A stretch of DNA of 64,000 nt, from contig OY970284.1 in the NCBI GenBank assembly GCA_963715895.1, positions 6,076,001 through 6,140,000 on the forward strand, written 5' to 3'. Positions 61,948 through 64,000 of the stretch are shown one piece after another. The notes below the pieces were generated by a model. That model worked only from the letters and a program-made list of their open reading frames with translations. It searched no databases and had not been told where the DNA came from. Source of the stretch: JADGNZ01 sp963715895 (GTDB lineage: Bacteria; Acidobacteriota; Thermoanaerobaculia; Gp7-AA8). Numbering within the stretch: the first letter of the stretch is position 1; every line of letters begins with the position of its first letter. The translations under genes were made by a program, and so were the position numbers.

Positions 61948-63078
61948 CTAGCTCTTCGCTGTCGTGGGGTGTGGATGGAACGCAAACGAGATGTTCGGAT
62001 GCGAAATCTCATCAATCGTGGCGGCAAGCGGTTTGTTTGTATCTAGTTCAAGCACAACTGTCACCGCGATGCGCGGATGAACATCGATCGGCATCCCGAT
62101 TGAAGCAACGTTATCGCCGCGAATCATCAGATCGCCGAAGAGTTCCTGAACGTCTGGCAACGCAAGCTGAGCTGGCATGGCTCGGATTGGCACGTGGAAT
62201 TCGGCGGTGATCGTCGCTGAGACGAGCAGGTTCCCGCTCGAAAGCTGGAGAACGTCGTCGATCGATGCCACCTCGACGTTGCGAGGGTGTGCTGGCCAAA
62301 AGTCTGCCGAAACGGAACCCCTTCTGATTGGTACCAGGTGCTCCATACCGAGACGTCCGAGCAGCCGTGGAAGAGAGCGTGACGCCCAGATCGTCAGCGA
62401 GAAACCGTCTAGTGTTCCAGAGCGAAGCGGTTCGACGAGATCGAGACGGCGCGGGAGATCAGGGAGAACAAGCGCCTGGTTCAGCTCGTCAAGACTCCCG
62501 AAGAGCCGCACGCTATCTGGAGGTAAGCCTAGCTGATGGAGATCGTCCCGAAGATGAGGATGAAGTGCTGGGGGCGTACCGAATGCCCTCTTGTCATTTG
62601 TAACGAAGTGGATTGGGTCGGGGGACTCGCGCAAAACGTCGAGGATCGTCTCCCACAGAATCGTATCGCGATAGCCATCTCCTCCGTCGTCGTTAAAGGG
62701 GCGTCGTCTCTGCAACGCCCGACGAACCACTTCGGAGTGGGCGCGGTTTGGATAGGGAGTCAACCGCCAGTACTGCTGGAGCGGGAACAGCGTCGGCAAC
62801 TGTTTGCGGTATCGGGCCACCGATCCGTCGACATCCGACTTCGAGAGATCCCACTCTTTCTCGCCGAGGAGGTCGTTGTACTTAGCGTCATACTTAGCGC
62901 CAAGTTGATCCAGCGCCCGGATCTCTTCTCCGAACTTGTTCACCACCTCGTCAAAGACGATTTCAGGGACAAGCATGAGACCGTCCATTCTCGGCAGCCG
63001 ATCGAGAAAGACTCGGAACGCAGTGCTTTCCAGGTACCAGTCGCCGAAGTAGGCGTTCGTATCGAGCAGAACACGCAT
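61948..63078 (-). CDS. PIN-domain protein (DUF4935-type)
   Basis: The 376-residue protein starts with VLLDTNAYFGD (first PIN acidic residue D6), continues with PEIVFDEVVNKF, GDGYRDTILWETIL (acidic pair) and FVTNDKRAF (last acidic), the DUF4935 PIN layout. PIN domains are metal-dependent RNases. The C-terminal half is unassigned and beta-rich. Alone, without a visible antitoxin, at the right edge of the island. A defence or toxin role is possible. Confidence 0.78.
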   Translation of the reverse strand: MRVLLDTNAYFGDWYLESTAFRVFLDRLPRMDGLMLVPEIVFDEVVNKFGEEIRALDQLGAKYDAKYNDLLGEKEWDLSKSDVDGSVARYRKQLPTLFPLQQYWRLTPYPNRAHSEVVRRALQRRRPFNDDGGDGYRDTILWETILDVLRESPDPIHFVTNDKRAFGTPPALHPHLRDDLHQLGLPPDSVRLFGSLDELNQALVLPDLPRRLDLVEPLRSGTLDGFSLTIWASRSLPRLLGRLGMEHLVPIRRGSVSADFWPAHPRNVEVASIDDVLQLSSGNLLVSATITAEFHVPIRAMPAQLALPDVQELFGDLMIRGDNVASIGMPIDVHPRIAVTVVLELDTNKPLAATIDEISHPNISFAFHPHPTTAKS

Positions 63079-63269
63079 CGGCGCATTGTAAGGTCAGCGA
63101 ATCGTGGCTGCGGACGACCGATGGCGTACGGCTGAGCCGTGCCCGAGCACAGTTGACTTGGCATTCTGGTCAAGGTACAAAGGCTCAACTCTCGGGTCTG
63201 CGCGAGAAACTCGATCTTCTTCAAATCGTCAGATAACGATGCTCGCGTTCTGATCGAAGCGGGATCGAA

Positions 63270-63287
63270 TGGACAGAAAGTGGACAA
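63270..63287 (+). promoter_or_regulatory. Candidate integrase arm site, right end
   Basis: TGGACAGAAAGTGGACAA repeats the TGGACA pair seen at 33290-33307 with the same 11-bp spacing. A 9-bp inverted repeat CCGGCATGC/GCATGCCGG follows at 63294-63330. Confidence 0.45.
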
Positions 63288-63357
63288 AAACTTCCGGCAT
63301 GCCAGCCGTAAAGCGTAACCAGCATGCCGGAATAAGTCTCGCAGAAACATAGGTTTA

Positions 63358-63406
63358 CGCGTCCTGTGCCGAGGTAGCTCAGTTGGTTAGAGCACCAGAT
63401 TGTGGA
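63358..63406. repeat. Right attachment site: 49-bp direct repeat inside tRNA-His
   Basis: Identical to 33116-33164. Here it continues into the 3' half of the tRNA, so the gene is intact. Crossover is within the repeat, which reaches the anticodon loop. The element thus carries its own 5' half and 10 bp of upstream sequence to restore the tRNA. Confidence 0.93.
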
Positions 63407-63444
63407 TCTGGGGGTCGCCGGTTCGATCCCGGCCCTCGGTACCA
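63368..63444 (+). tRNA. tRNA-His (anticodon GTG), A73 type
   Basis: Acceptor GCCGAGG pairs with CCTCGGT (first pair G-T), D arm GCTC/GAGC, anticodon arm CCAGA-TTGTGGA-TCTGG, T arm GCCGG/CCGGC, CCA encoded. The base before position 1 is T and the discriminator is A, not the G-1/C73 pair normally found in tRNA-His. It is immediately upstream of hisS. Confidence 0.95.
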
Positions 63445-63456
63445 AACCCGCTTCGC

Positions 63457-63549
63457 GGAATGTTGAATGCAGAATGTTGAATGCTCAATGTTGAATGGGT
63501 CTCTCGTCATTCAACATTCAACATTCAACATTGAACATTCAACATTCGG
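63457..63549. repeat. Inverted arrays of a 7-bp AATGTTG/ATTCAAC repeat
   Basis: Forward AATGTTG-type heptamers at 63458-63497 and reverse ATTCAAC heptamers at 63509-63548 form a long imperfect hairpin between tRNA-His and hisS. Same 7-bp architecture as the CGGTTRT elements but a different sequence. Confidence 0.85.
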
Positions 63550-63564
63550 CCTCCTCTCCGCCGA

Positions 63565-64000
63565 ATGACCGATACCGTCGAACCGAGAATCTCCCGAGGT
63601 CTGCGCGACCTTCTGCCCGACCAGATGCTGGCGCGGCAGTCGATGATCGATACGATCCGCCGCATCTATGAGCTCTACGGATTCGTCCCCCTCAGCACGC
63701 CGGCCATCGAGTTCATCGACGTCCTCTCCGGCAGCGCCGGGACGGAGGCGCAGCAATCGATCTTCCGGGTCACCAATCCGGAGAACGAAGCGCTCGGCCT
63801 GCGTTTCGATCTGACCGTGCCGCTGGCGCGCGTCATCGCGCAGTACGCCGACCTGCCGCGTCCCTTCCGCCGTTACCAGGTCGCGCCGGTCTGGCGCGCC
63901 GACAAACCGGACAAAGGACGCTACCGCGAGTTCACCCAGTTCGATCTCGACTCCGTCGGAACGGTGTCCGAGGTGGCCGATACCGAAATCATCGCCGGGA
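63565..64000 (+). CDS. hisS: Histidyl-tRNA synthetase (N-terminal part, cut by window edge)
   Basis: The visible 145 residues are the class II HisRS N-terminus: RISRGLRDLLPDQM, motif 1 region, LRFDLTVPLARV and motif 2 VWRADKPDKGRYREFTQFDL. The motif 2 loop (RADKPxxGRxRxFxQFDxDxVG) is of the divergent type found with tRNA-His lacking G-1, as in many Alphaproteobacteria, not the RHERPQKGRYRQFHQ type of E. coli. The tRNA is encoded just upstream. Confidence 0.95.
   Translation, partial: MTDTVEPRISRGLRDLLPDQMLARQSMIDTIRRIYELYGFVPLSTPAIEFIDVLSGSAGTEAQQSIFRVTNPENEALGLRFDLTVPLARVIAQYADLPRPFRRYQVAPVWRADKPDKGRYREFTQFDLDSVGTVSEVADTEIIAG

Overview
The window is a high-GC bacterial chromosome segment. 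The gene style (DUF255 thioredoxin, DUF6496, DUF4097, GH130, EgtD, an ECF sigma factor with a TPR anti-sigma partner, many 7-bp-periodic intergenic hairpins) suggests an Acidobacteriota-like organism. That assignment is by impression only, because no 16S gene is present.

Core part, 1-33115: a molybdo-aldehyde oxidoreductase operon that runs off the left edge, exported thioredoxin-like and lipoprotein genes, an FAD amine oxidase, a SWIM-SNF2 helicase, a Xer recombinase, glycosyltransferase/GH130 genes, rpsO-pnp, an MNT/HEPN toxin-antitoxin pair, an M14 peptidase, a DUF4097 protein, tRNA-Val, a DUF6602 nuclease-like gene and an ACT/egtD cluster. Embedded in it at 11759-16665 is a cassette of two convergent genes: a NodU-type carbamoyltransferase and an Mrr-nuclease/STAND NTPase of the Avs kind. 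An identical 18-bp sequence lies in inverted orientation upstream of each.

Island, 33116-63406: a perfect 49-bp direct repeat containing the 5' half of tRNA-His bounds a 30.3-kb integrative element. A tyrosine integrase and excisionase-like gene sit just inside the left end, and an intact tRNA-His followed by hisS lies at the right end. The element carries an ECF sigma/zf-HC2-TPR operon, a LexA-like protein, an HExxH peptidase fused to an RNA-polymerase alpha-CTD-like domain, twin XRE regulators, a PrimPol-like replication candidate, small mobile-element proteins and a serine recombinase. It also carries a defence-like block: (i) a 7-TM histidine kinase with a receiver-2TM protein, (ii) an operon of exported protein, 4-TM protein and WD40-caspase-TPR protein, (iii) histidine kinase + single receiver + REC-REC-TIR, laid out like a Detocs system with a TIR effector, and (iv) a PIN-domain protein.

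The strongest leads are the two phosphorelay-effector modules, the caspase operon, the peptidase/alpha-CTD fusion, and a 32-bp bipartite promoter element. That element is shared exactly, outside its spacer, by the island ECF operon and by the STAND nuclease gene 21 kb away outside the island. Several 7- or 21-bp-periodic repeat arrays are also unexplained.
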